Source: Pleurodeles waltl
Taxonomy: Eukaryota; Chordata; Amphibia; Caudata; Salamandridae
DNA: 64,000 nt
Assembly: GCF_031143425.1 (NCBI RefSeq)
Contig: NC_090440.1
Location: forward strand, 1,271,791,123 to 1,271,855,122
Direction: 5' to 3'
A program made the translations under genes and the position numbers. A model generated the notes under the pieces. It ran no database searches and was not told the DNA's origin. It worked only from the letters and a program-made list of their open reading frames with translations. The stretch's first letter is position 1. Each line of letters begins with the position of its first letter. Of this stretch, positions 12,591-22,331 are shown piece by piece.

Positions 12591-13091
12591 TTAGACATGT
12601 TACATGGCCATGTTCGAATTTACCATTGTGACGCTATAAATAGGTAGTGACCTATGTATAGTGCATGCGTGAAATGTTGTCCCCGCACTCACAAAGTCCG
12701 GGGAATTTGCCCTGAACGATGTGGGGGCACCTTGGCTAGTGCCAGGGTGCCCACACACTAAGTAACTTTGCACCCAACCTTCACCAGGTGAAGGATAGAC
12801 ATAGAGGTGACTTATAAGTTACTTATGTGCATTGTAAAATGGCTGTGAAATAATGTGGGCATTATTTAAGTCAGGCTGCAGTGGCAGGCCTGTGTAAGAA
12901 TTGTCAGAGCTCCCTATGGGTGGCAAAAGAAATGCTGCAGCTCATAGGGATCTCCTGGAACCCCAATACCCTGGGTACGTCAGTACCAAATACTAGGGAA
13001 TTATAAGGGTGTTCCAGTATGCCAATGTGAATTGGTAAAATTGGTCACTAGCCTGTTAGTGACAATTTGTAAAGCAGAGGGAGCATAACCA

Positions 13092-13295
13092 CTGAGGTTC
13101 TGGTTAGCAGAGCCTCAGTGAGACAGTTAGGCATCACACAGGGAACACATACATGTAGGCCACAAACTTATGAGCACTGGGGTTCTGGCTAGCAGGGTCC
13201 CAGTGACACATAACAAACATACTTAAAACATAGGGTTTTCACTATGAGCACTGGGCCCTGGCTCGCAGGATCCCAGTGAGACAGTGAAAACACCC
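13092..13295. repeat. Three imperfect palindromic units at the LTR U3 edge
   Basis: Units of the form CACTGRGGTTCTGG...CCTCAGTG / GGTCCCAGTG recur at ~60-80-bp spacing, each bounded by inverted CACTGGG/CCCAGTG. Equivalent blocks are at 19110-19310 and 25145-25345. A related unit is in the solo LTR at 5428-5461. Their position in U3 would suit a regulatory role; this is inference. Confidence 0.65.
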
Positions 13296-13361
13296 TGACT
13301 TATACTCACAAACAGGCCAAAAGTGGGGGTAACAAGGCTAGAAAGAGGCTACTTTCTCACA

Positions 13362-13375
13362 CAACCCCCCCAAAC
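13362..13375 (-). promoter_or_regulatory. Polypurine tract adjoining LTR 1
   Basis: On the minus strand a run of seven G preceded by TTT lies two bases inside the 3' LTR boundary (GGGGGGGTTG then TGTGAGAAAG). It is positioned where plus-strand priming occurs. The matching tract in the second internal has twelve G (19384-19395). Confidence 0.65.
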
Positions 13376-13389
13376 GATGGACAATAAGG

Positions 13390-14466
13390 CTAACCTTGGC
13401 CAGTTGAGACTTTATTGTCTAAGTGGTGATAAGTGGAGAGTAGCTCTGCAATATACTGGTTACTCCCTTTATCATCCACTATATGGTTACTTCCCTGTGG
13501 GGATATAAACCACTCTGTTTGAAGTTTTTTAGTTAAGCAACAATGTGAAGATATATTTTCAGAGTTTCTATCAGTAAGTTTTAATTTAGAGCAGTGGGAA
13601 TTGTCCACTGGACCTATTTCTAGTGATGAGAATGCCAGACAGGGATGCTGTCTCAGTAAAGCCATAGCTGGGCAAAAACGTTGTCCATATGGCTGTAAGA
13701 GAGAACAGGGATGCGGTTTCTCTTGAGTTGGAGCAGGACAGGGATGCTGTCCTATGAGCTCCACACTAGGGCAGGGCTGCTGTCCGAAGTGTTGTAAGGC
13801 AGTGCAGGGTTTCTGCACTAAAGTTTCTCTGGGAGGGTTGGAGGGATGCTCCATGTTAACTAAAATGGTGCTCTTTTTCTCACCAATATTAGTTGTTCCA
13901 CAGAGAGGTACTTCCACCTCAGGGAGTACAGCTATGCCAGCTGATGATTCCCTTGGTACAGGTGCCACCCCAGGAGAGGTTTCTCCCACCACAGGAATGG
14001 TATCCTGAATGGCAGGGTGATTAGTGGATACTGTGATACCCTTTGTACCTGTTGTTGGAGAGGGATCCTGAGTTTTCAGGCCTTTTTCTCTCCTTTGCTT
14101 TTTCATTTCAGTAGAAATGAGAGGGAACAATTCCTCAGGGATACCCAGCATGGCTGCATGGATATAAAACTCTACCTCAGCCCAACCTGAGGTCTCTAGG
14201 TCATTACCTAAGAGACAGTCTACGGGTAAGCTAGGTGATACTACCAACTGCTTAGGGCCAGTAACTCCATCCCAACTAAGCTGAACTATAGCTAAGGGAA
14301 AAAACTTAGTGGAGTTATGGACATCAATAATCTTGTACTGTTGTCCAATGATGTGTTGTTCAGGAGGCACTAAGTTTTCAATCACCAAAGTGATATTTGC
14401 ACCTGTGTCCCTGTAGGCCTGGGCCTCAACACCATTTATTGAAACTGTCTGCCTGTACTTCTCCAT
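13390..14466 (-). CDS. Gypsy-type aspartic protease ORF with Cys/His/Pro repeat tail, copy 1
   Basis: 358-codon intact ORF starting MEKYRQTVSINGVEAQ. It encodes a retropepsin-like domain with the catalytic DTGA at about residue 20 and the distal LLGNDLE motif near residue 89, covering about 100 residues. A linker of about 100 residues follows, then a tail rich in Pro/Cys/His with recurring GQxPCP or RQHPC motifs (GQQPCPSVELIGQHPCPAP and similar, five to six times). Retropepsins cut Gag-Pol polyproteins during particle assembly. Here the frame ends with no integrase or RT after it. The ORF is open in both array copies although gag is broken. The start codon is uncertain, because such proteases are usually made by frameshift from gag. 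Confidence 0.8.
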   Translation of the reverse strand: MEKYRQTVSINGVEAQAYRDTGANITLVIENLVPPEQHIIGQQYKIIDVHNSTKFFPLAIVQLSWDGVTGPKQLVVSPSLPVDCLLGNDLETSGWAEVEFYIHAAMLGIPEELFPLISTEMKKQRREKGLKTQDPSPTTGTKGITVSTNHPAIQDTIPVVGETSPGVAPVPRESSAGIAVLPEVEVPLCGTTNIGEKKSTILVNMEHPSNPPRETLVQKPCTALQHFGQQPCPSVELIGQHPCPAPTQEKPHPCSLLQPYGQRFCPAMALLRQHPCLAFSSLEIGPVDNSHCSKLKLTDRNSENISSHCCLTKKLQTEWFISPQGSNHIVDDKGSNQYIAELLSTYHHLDNKVSTGQG

Positions 14467-14675
14467 TGTAAGGGGACAAGCAGCCAGTGTGGCAAAGCCA
14501 ATGCCACTAGGTGTACAGAAACTGTCTTGGAACTGACTACCCCAGTTTCTATGATGGACCCATAAGTGAACCCAACTACACCCTTAGTTTGACTGTTGCC
14601 AGCAGTTCCACCACTATTACCACTACTGCTAGGGGCACTAGAGTTTGATGTATTAGTGGTGGTTGGCTCAGGGGG

Positions 14676-16033
14676 TTAACCTGGACAGGACTTATCCCCT
14701 TGCCAATGGCCTTTATTTTTACAAACATAGCACCAAGGCTTTTTAATGTGTGTATGCTGTGAAGAAGAGGAAGAATTTGATTTATCCCCACCCCCTGAAG
14801 AGTGTTTAGGATGTGAAGAAGGATCTTTGGTTTTACCCGTATCCCCATGCTTATCCTGCGGTTTCTCACCATCTTTCTTCTTGCCATCCTTGTCACCCCC
14901 TGTATGAACTTTTCTGTTCACTCTTGTTCTGACCCATTTGTCTGCCTTCTTTCCCAATTCTTGGGGAGAGGTCAGATCTGAGTCCACTAGATATTGGTGT
15001 AACAAATCAGACACACAGTTATTCAGAATATGCTCTCTCAGGATTAGATTGTACAGGCTTTCATAGTCAGAAACTTTACTGCCATGTAACCACTACTCCA
15101 AGGCCTTCACTGAATAGTCAACAAAGTCTACCCAGTCTTGTGAGGACTCTTTTCTGGTTTCTCTGAACTTAATCCTGTATTGTTCACTGGTTAAGCCAAA
15201 TCCATCCAAGAGTGCACTCTTCAAAACTGTAAAAATATTGGCATCACTTTCCTTAACAGTAAGTAACTTATGCCTACCCTTTCCACTGAAAGATAGCCAT
15301 AGGATATCAGCCCACTGCCTTTGAGGGACACCCTGTACCATACAGGCCCTCTCAAGTGCAGCAAACCAAATGTTAATGTCATCCCCCTCTTTGTAAGGGG
15401 GAACTATCTTGTGCAGATTCCTGGAATCATGCTCTCTAACAGGATTACTATCAGGAATACTGCTGCTGCCACCATGGGGTCCAAGCCCCAACCTCTGTCT
15501 CTCCTTCTCTAAGTCTAGGGATTCCCTGTCTAGAGCCAGCTGTTGCTGTTTAAGCTTCAGCCTGGTCTCTTCCACTCTCAACTAGTTCCCTTTCTAACAT
15601 TTTGTCATCAGGGTGGGTGGGTTGAGAATGTTTTGACACAGAAGAAATATTGGAATGAGCAGAGGGAAACCTGTCCCTAACAGTTGGCACTCTAACAACC
15701 TGGCCTTCAGGAACAAAAACATCCCTACTGTGATGGGAGCTTCTATTACTACCAACATTGCTAGGTGTTCTGCTAAGGGGCAGATGGAGGAGAACCCTGT
15801 ACCACTCTCTCAAGGGGCTCCCCTGAGTCAGTGTGTGAGCTATCTATCAACTTTTCAGATGAGGTGCCACCCTGGGCCTTATCATTCTCAATAAGCATAT
15901 TAGACAGAAATTCTCTAGTAGGGTTCTTCTCTACCACTAAACCTCTATCAATGCAGAGACTCCTTAGGCTCTTAAAGTTAAGGTGGTCATATGTAGTATT
16001 GACCAAATTAAGAGGAGTTCCTACACCAGACAT
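14676..16033 (-). pseudogene. Gypsy gag with SCAN-like capsid domain, copy 1 (broken)
   Basis: Gag polyprotein remnant, minus strand, starting MSGVGTPLNLVNTTYDH. Order: N-terminal region, a charged helix (ETRLKLKQQQLALDRES), a capsid region (IVPPYKEGDDINIWFAALERAC), then a stretch starting LTSEQYRIKFRETR and running through QWLH-like to CVSDLLHQYLVDSD. That stretch resembles SCAN domains, which derive from Gmr1-like capsids. A lysine-rich linker follows, then a knuckle CYVCKNKGHWQGDKSC with C-x2-C-x4-H-x6-C spacing. Lesions: a frameshift in the segment ending SPPSAP (this copy only), a frameshift near 15580, TAG at ALE/WLHG (15093) and TAA after SCPG. The last could be the natural gag end. 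Confidence 0.8.
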
Positions 16034-16285
16034 GATAGAAGAAGGTTTAGAGACAGATAAAAGAGATAAAAAGTTTCAGGACTTTTTTAAGAACAGAAAA
16101 AAAAAACGTTTTCAACTTTTTGAAACTTTTTTAAAGTTTAGGAGTACTTTTCAGCACTTAGCAGAAAGTGTAAGAGAAGAAAAGCAAAACTTTGTGGTTA
16201 GGTGTACATACACTGAACTTGTATTGTATATTATTCTCTTATGAAAAGTACAAAATGACAAAGTGGTAAGTAGTTGCAAGTACTT

Positions 16286-16305
16286 ATCCCACCGCTGCAC
16301 AACCA
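16286..16305 (-). promoter_or_regulatory. Primer binding site, tRNA-Leu-like (copy 1)
   Basis: Plus-strand ATCCCACCGCTGC then ACAACCA, one base from the LTR. The 13-nt part equals the 3' acceptor/T-stem region of vertebrate tRNA-Leu(AAG), as I recall it, and the block ends in CCA. Two extra bases lie between the match and the CCA. It sits on the right side of the internal part, confirming minus-strand polarity. An identical copy is at 22311-22330. Confidence 0.6.
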
Positions 16306-16306
16306 A

Positions 16307-19300
16307 TGTAGGAGGCTGGCTTGGTTTGTAGTGGGTACCAAGGGGTACTTACACTCTGTACCAGGTACAGTTATCCCTTATTAGTGTCGAAGAGGTGTTT
16401 CTAGCAGCTTAGGCTGATAGAAGGTAGCTATAGCAGAGCACCTTAGGCTGAACTAGGAGACATGTAAAGCTCCTACTATACCACTGGTGTCATATGCACA
16501 ATATCATAAGAAAACACAATACACAGATATACTAAAATAAAGATACTTTATTTTTATGACAATATGCCAAAAGTATCTCAGTGAGTACCCTCAGTATGAG
16601 GATGCCAAATATACACAAGATATATGTACACAATACCAAAAATATGCAGTAATAGCAAAAGGAAGTAATGCAAGCAGTGTAAAGTTACAATAGCTTGCAA
16701 TAGGAGCACATAGGTATAGGGGCAACACAAACCATATACTCCAAAAGTCGAATGCGAACCACGAATGGACCCCAAACCTATGTGAGCTTCTAGAGGGTCA
16801 CTGGGACTGTAAGAAAACAGAGAGGGTTAGAAAAATAGCCCACCCCAAGACCCTGAAAAGTAGGTGCAAAGTGCACCTATAACCCTCAGAGAGTACAGAA
16901 GTCGTGATAGGGGGATTCTGCAAGGAAAACCAACACCAGCAAAGCAACAACAGTGGATTTCCGGACCTGAGTACCTGTAAGACAAGGGGACCAAGTCCAA
17001 GAGTCGCAACAGTGTCGAGAGTGGGCAGGAGCCCAGGAAATGCCAGCTGAGGGTGCAAGGAATCTGCCCCTGGAACGAAGAAGCTTGGTGTTCTGCAAGA
17101 ACGAAGAGGACTAGGAACTTCCCCTTTGGAGGATGGATGTCCCACGTCATGAAGAAGCTTGCAGAGGTGTTCCCATGCAGAAAGACCGAAACAAGCCTTG
17201 GTAGCTGCAAGGGTCGCAGTTAGTGTTTTTGGATGCTGCTGTGGCCCAGGAGGGACCAGGATGTTGCCACTTGGATGAAGAGACAGAAGGGGCGCCCAGC
17301 AAGTTAGGGAGCCCTCACAGAAGCAGGCAGCACCCGCATAAGTACCGGAACAGGCACTTGGAAGAGGAGTGAACCGGAGTCCACCCGAAGTCAGAAAAGG
17401 GAGACCCACGGCACCGGAGGACAACTCAGAAGGTTGTACACTGCAGCTTAGAGTGTCGGGACCCAGGCTTGGCTGTGCACAAAGGAAATCCTGGAAGAGT
17501 GCACAGGAGCCGGAGCAGCTGCAATCACGCGGTACCCAGCAATGCAGTCTAGCATGGGGAGGCAAGGACTTACCTCCACCAAACTTGGACTGAAGAATCA
17601 CTGGACTGTGGGAGTCACTTGGACAGAGTTGCTGAGTTCCAGGGACCACGCTCGTCATGCTGAGAGGGGAACCAGAGGACTGGTGATGCAGTCTTTTGTT
17701 GCCTGCGGTTGCAGGGGGATATTCCGTCAACCCACGGGAGATTTCTTCAGAGATCCTGGTGCAAGAGGAGGCAGGCTACCCCCAGAGCATGTACCACCAG
17801 GAAACAGGCGAGAAAGCCAGCAGGATGAAGCGATACAAGGTTGCAGTAGTTGTCTTTGCTACTTTGTTGCGGTTTTGCAGGCGTCCTGAGCAGTCAGCGG
17901 TCGATCCTTTGGTAGAAGGTGAAGAGGGAGATGCAGAGGAACTCTGATGAGCTCTTGCATTCGGTATCTGAAGAATTCGCTAAAGCAGAGACCCTAAATA
18001 GCCAGAAAAGGAGGTTTGGCTACCTAGAAAGGAGGATAGGCTAGTATGAAAGGTAAGAGCCTATCAGAAGGAGTCTCTGACATCACGTGCTGGCACTGGC
18101 CACTCAGAGCCGTCCAGTGTGCCCGCAACACCTCTGTTTCCAAGATGGCAGAGGTCTGGAACACACTGGAGAAGCTCTGCGCAACTCCCCTCGGAGGTGC
18201 AGGTCAGGGGAGTGGTCACTCCCCTTTCCTTTGTCCAGTATCGCCGCAGGGCTGGGGGATCCCTGAACCGGTGTAGACTGGCTTATGCAGAGATGGGCAC
18301 CATCTCTGCCCATCAAAGCATTTCCAGAGGCTGGGGGAGGCTACTCCTCCCCAGCCCTGACACCGTTTTCCAAAGGGAGAGGGTGTAACACCCTCTCTCT
18401 GAGGAAGTCCTTTGTTCTGCCTTCCTGGGCCAGTCCTGGTTGGACCCCAGGAGGGCAGAAACCTGTCTGAGGGGTTGGCAGCAGCAGCAGCTGCAGTGAA
18501 ACCCCGGGAAAGGCAGTTTGGCAGTACCCGGGTCTGTGCTAGAGACTCGGGGGATCATGGAATTGTCTCCCCAATGCCAGAATGGCATTGGGGTGACAAT
18601 TCCATGATCTTAGACATGTTACATGGCCATGTTCGAATTTACCATTGTGACGCTATACATAGGTAGTGACCTATGTATAGTGCATGCGTGAAATGTTGTC
18701 CCCGCACTCACAAAGTCCGGGGAATTTGCCCTGAACGATGTGGGGGCACCTTGGCTAGTGCCAGGGTGCCCACACACTAAGTAACTTTGCACCCAACCTT
18801 CACCAGGTGAAGGTTAGACATAGAGGTGACTTATAAGTTACTTATGTGCATTGTAAAATGGCTGTGAAATAATGTGGGCATTATTTCACTCAGGCTGCAG
18901 TGGCAGGCCTGTGTAAGAATTGTCAGAGCTCCCTATGGGTGGCAAAAGAAATGCTGCAGCTCATAGGGATCTCCTGGAACCCCAATACCCTGGGTACGTC
19001 AGTACCAAATACTAGGGAATTATAAGGGTGTTCCAGTATGCCAATGTGAATTGGTCAAGTTGGTCACTAGCCTGTTAGTGACAATTTGTAAAGCAGAGGG
19101 AGCATAACCACTGAGGTTCTGGTTAGCAGAGCCTCAGTGAGACAGTTAGGCATCACACAGGGAACACATACATGTAGGCCACAATCTTATGAGCACTGGG
19201 GTTCTGGCTAGCAGGGTCCCAGTGACACATAACAAACATACTTAAAACATAGGGTTTTCACTATGAGCACTGGGCCCTGGCTCGCAGGATCCCAGTGAGA

Positions 19301-19380
19301 CAGTGAAAACACCCTGACATATACTCACAAACAGGCCAAAAGTGGGGGTAATAAGGCTAGAAAGAGGCTACTTTCTCACA
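16307..19380 (-). repeat. LTR 2 of tandem array (3074 bp)
   Basis: TGTAGGAGGCTGG...CTTTCTCACA. It is the central LTR, shared in position by both internal units. It contains the 178-bp segment absent from LTR 1, the 57-nt hairpin (18553-18609), a 12-bp inverted pair CTATACATAGGT/ACCTATGTATAG around 18650-18677, U3-edge palindromes at 19110-19310, and a minus-strand AATAAA at 16547-16552 about 240 nt from the LTR 3' end. A 310-codon minus-strand ORF (16798-17730) is open only in this copy. Confidence 0.9.
18553..18609. repeat. 57-nt conserved LTR hairpin (LTR 2)
   Basis: Identical arms to the LTR 1 copy, with the same single mismatch. The low divergence of both arms in two LTRs is notable against point changes in the flanks. 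Confidence 0.9.
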
Positions 19381-19413
19381 CAACCCCCCCCCCCCAAACG
19401 AAGGACAATAAGG

Positions 19414-20490
19414 CTAACCTTGGCCAGTTGAGACTTTATTGTCTAAGTGGTGATAAGTGGAGAGTAGCTCTGCAATAGACTGGTTACTCCCTTTATCATC
19501 CACTATATGGTTACTTCCCTGTGGGGATGTAAACCACCCTGTTTGAAGTTTTTTAGCTAAGCAACAATGTGGAGATATATTTTCAGAGTTTCTATCAGTA
19601 AGTTTTAATTTAGAGCAGTGGGAATTGTCCACTGGACCTATTTCTAGTGATGAGAATGCCAGACAGGGATGCTGTCTCAGTAAAGCCATAGCTGGGCAAA
19701 AACGTTGTCCATATGGCTGTAAGAGAAAACAGGGATGCGGTTTCTCTTGAGTTGGAGCAGGACAGGGATGCTGTCCTATGAGCTCCACACTAGGGCAGGG
19801 CTGCTGTCCGAAGTGTTGTGAGGCAGTGCAGGGTTTCTGCACTAAAGTTTCTCTGGGAGGGTTGGAGGGATGCTCCATGTTAACTAAAATGGTGCTCTTT
19901 TTCTCACCAATATTAGTTGTTCCACAGAGAGGTACTTCCACCTCAGGGAGTACAGCTATGCCAGCTGATGATTCCCTTGGTACAGGTGCCACCCCAGGAG
20001 AGGTTTCTCCCACCACAGGAATGGTATCCTGAATGGCAGGGTGATTAGGGGATACTGTGGTACCCTTTGTACCTGTTGTTGGAGAGGGATCCTGAGTTTT
20101 CAGGCCTTTTTCTCTCCTTTGCTTTTTCATTTCAGTAGAAATGAGAGGAAACAATTCCTCAGGGATACCCAGCATGGCTGCATGGGTATAAAACTCTACC
20201 TCAGCCCAACCTGAGGTCTCTAGGTCATTACCTAAGAGACAGTCTACAGGTAAGCTAGGTGATACTACCAACTGCTTAGGGCCAGTAACTCCATCCCAAC
20301 TAAGCTGAACTATAGCTAAGGGAAAAAACTTAGTGGAGTTATGGACATCAATAATCTTGTACTGTTGTCCAATGATGTGTTGTTCAGGAGGCACTAAGTT
20401 TTCAATCACCAAAGTGATATTGGCACCTGTGTCCCTGTAGGCCTGGGCCTCAACACCATTTATTGAAACTGTCTGCCTGTACTTATCCAT
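19414..20490 (-). CDS. Gypsy-type aspartic protease ORF with Cys/His/Pro repeat tail, copy 2
   Basis: 358 codons, the same length as the copy at 13390-14466, starting MDKYRQTVSINGVEAQ. DTGA lies near residue 20 and LLGNDLE near residue 89. Only a handful of residue differences from copy 1 are visible (for example Y/H, K/T, S/F), with no stop or indel. The tail repeats GQxPCP/RQHPC motifs. It could be the surviving N-terminal piece of a larger Pol, and the repeated tail may mark where the deletion of integrase-RT occurred. Retained openness may reflect youth rather than selection. Confidence 0.8.
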   Translation of the reverse strand: MDKYRQTVSINGVEAQAYRDTGANITLVIENLVPPEQHIIGQQYKIIDVHNSTKFFPLAIVQLSWDGVTGPKQLVVSPSLPVDCLLGNDLETSGWAEVEFYTHAAMLGIPEELFPLISTEMKKQRREKGLKTQDPSPTTGTKGTTVSPNHPAIQDTIPVVGETSPGVAPVPRESSAGIAVLPEVEVPLCGTTNIGEKKSTILVNMEHPSNPPRETLVQKPCTASQHFGQQPCPSVELIGQHPCPAPTQEKPHPCFLLQPYGQRFCPAMALLRQHPCLAFSSLEIGPVDNSHCSKLKLTDRNSENISPHCCLAKKLQTGWFTSPQGSNHIVDDKGSNQSIAELLSTYHHLDNKVSTGQG

Positions 20491-20699
20491 TGTAAGGGGA
20501 CAAGCAGCCAGTGTGGCAAAGCCAATGCCACTAGGTGTACAGAAACTGTCTTTGGACTGACTACCCCAGTTTCTATGATGGACCCATAAGTGAACCCAAC
20601 TACACCCTTAGTTTGACTGTTGCCAACAGTTCCACCACTATTACCACTACTGCTAGGGGCACTAGAGTTTGATGTATTAGTGGTGGTTGGCTCAGGGGG

Positions 20700-22059
20700 T
20701 TAACCTGGACAGGACTTATCCCCTTGCCAATGGCCTTTCTTTTTACAAACATAGCACCAAGGCTTTTTAATGTGTGTATGCTGTGAAGAAGAGGAAGAAT
20801 TTGATTTATCCCCACCCCCTGAAGAGTGTTTAGGATGTGAAGAAGGATCTTTGGTTTTACCTGTATCCCCATGCTTATCCTGAGATTTCTCATCATCTTT
20901 CTTCTTGCCATCCTTGTCACCCCCTGTATGAACTTTTCTGTTCACTCTTGTTCTGACCCATTTGTCTGCCTTCTTTCCCAATTCTTGGGGAGAGGTCAGA
21001 TCTGAGTCCACTAGATATTGGTGTAACAAATCAGACACACAGTTATTCAGAATATGCTCTCTCAGGATTAGATTGTACAGGCTTTCATAGTCAGAAACTT
21101 TACTGCCATGTAACCACTACTCCAAGGCCTTCACTGAATAGTCAACAAAGTCTACCCAGTCTTGTGAGAACTCTTTTCTGGTTTCTCTGAACTTAATCCT
21201 GTATTGTTCACTGGTTAAGCCAAATCCATCCAAGAGTGCATTCTTCAAAACTGTAAAAATATTGGCATCACTTTCCTTAACAGAAAGGAACTTATGCCTA
21301 CCCTTTCCACTGAAAGATAGCCATAGGATATCAGCCCACTGCCTTTGAGGGACCCCCTGTACCATACAGGCCCTCTCAAGTGCAGCAAACCACTTGTTAA
21401 TGTCATCCCCCTCTTTGTAAGGGGGAACTATCTTGTGCAGATTCCTGAAATCATGCTCTCTAACCGGATTACTATCAGGAATACTGCTGCTGCCACCATG
21501 GGGTCCAAGCCCCAACCTCTGTCTCTCCTTCTCTAAGTCTAGGGATTCCCTGTCTAGAGCCAGCTGTTGCTGTTTAAGCTTCAGCCTGGTCTCTTCCACT
21601 CTCAACTAGTTCCCTTTCTAACATTTTGTCATCAGGGTGGGTGGGTTGAGAATGTTTTGACACAGAATAAATATTGGACTGAGCAGAGGGAAACCTGTCC
21701 CTAACAGTTGGCACTCTAACAACCTGGCCTTCAGGAACAAAAACATCCCTACTGTGATGGGAGCTTCTATTACTACCAACATTGCTAGGTGTTCTGCTAA
21801 GGGGCAGATTAGGAGGAGAACCCTGTACCACTCTCTCAAGGGGCTCCCCTGAGTCAGTGTGTGAGCTATCTATCAACTTTTCAGATGAGGTGCCACCCTG
21901 GGCCTTATCATTCTCAATAAGCATATTAGACAGAAATTCTCTAGTAGGGTTCTTTCCTACCACTAAACCTCTATCAATGCAGAGACTCCTTAGGCTCTTA
22001 AAGTTAAGGTGGTCATAAGTTGTATTGACCAAATTAAGAGGAGTTCCTACACCAGACAT
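20700..22059 (-). pseudogene. Gypsy gag with SCAN-like capsid domain, copy 2 (broken)
   Basis: Same domain order as copy 1. The N-terminal 161 codons are open here (22059-21574), because the two-base loss seen near 15787 in copy 1 is absent. The frameshift at 21574-21605 and the TAG at ALE/WLHG (21117) are shared with copy 1. They therefore predate the duplication or were inherited from a common master. The lysine-rich linker (KKDDEKSQDKHGD) precedes the C-x2-C-x4-H-x6-C knuckle. The SCAN-like part is the most conserved-looking segment. Confidence 0.8.
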
Positions 22060-22310
22060 GATAGAAGAAGGATCAGAGACAGATAAAAGAGATAAAAAGT
22101 TTCATGACTTTTTGAATAACAGAAAAAAAAAATGTTTTCAACTTTTTGAAACGTTTGAAAGTTTAGGAGCACTTTTCAGCACTTAGCAGAAAGTGTAAGA
22201 GAAGAAAAGCAAAACTTTGTGGTTAGGTGTACATACACTGAACTTGTATTGTATATTATTCTCTTATGAAAAGTACAAAATGACAAAGTGGTAAGTAGTT
22301 GCAAGTACTT

Positions 22311-22330
22311 ATCCCACCGCTGCACAACCA
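22311..22330 (-). promoter_or_regulatory. Primer binding site, tRNA-Leu-like (copy 2, functional 5' side)
   Basis: Same as 16286-16305. For the array read on the minus strand, this is the site next to the outermost 5' LTR (LTR 3). Confidence 0.6.
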
Positions 22331-22331
22331 A

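Larger units (their letters stand above)
10462..13361 (-). repeat. LTR 1 of tandem array (2900 bp, 178-bp deletion)
   Basis: TGTAGGAGGCTGG...CTTTCTCACA ends. It is colinear with LTR 2 except that bases matching 17979-18156 are missing, with the junction at about 12136. A poly(A) signal AATAAA on the minus strand lies near the left end. The U3-side end (12980-13340) has three imperfect CACTGGG...CCCAGTG palindromic units. A 57-nt hairpin lies at 12534-12590. Confidence 0.9.

Noticed and set aside
14676..15581. Host SCAN-domain gene
   Set aside because: It lies between LTRs with PBS and polypurine tract, joined to a knuckle and a protease. This is a retrotransposon gag.
16798..17730. 310-codon minus-strand ORF inside LTR 2
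   Set aside because: The same region is broken in LTR 1 and LTR 3, the translation has no motif, and it overlaps GC-rich non-coding LTR sequence. Best seen as chance openness.
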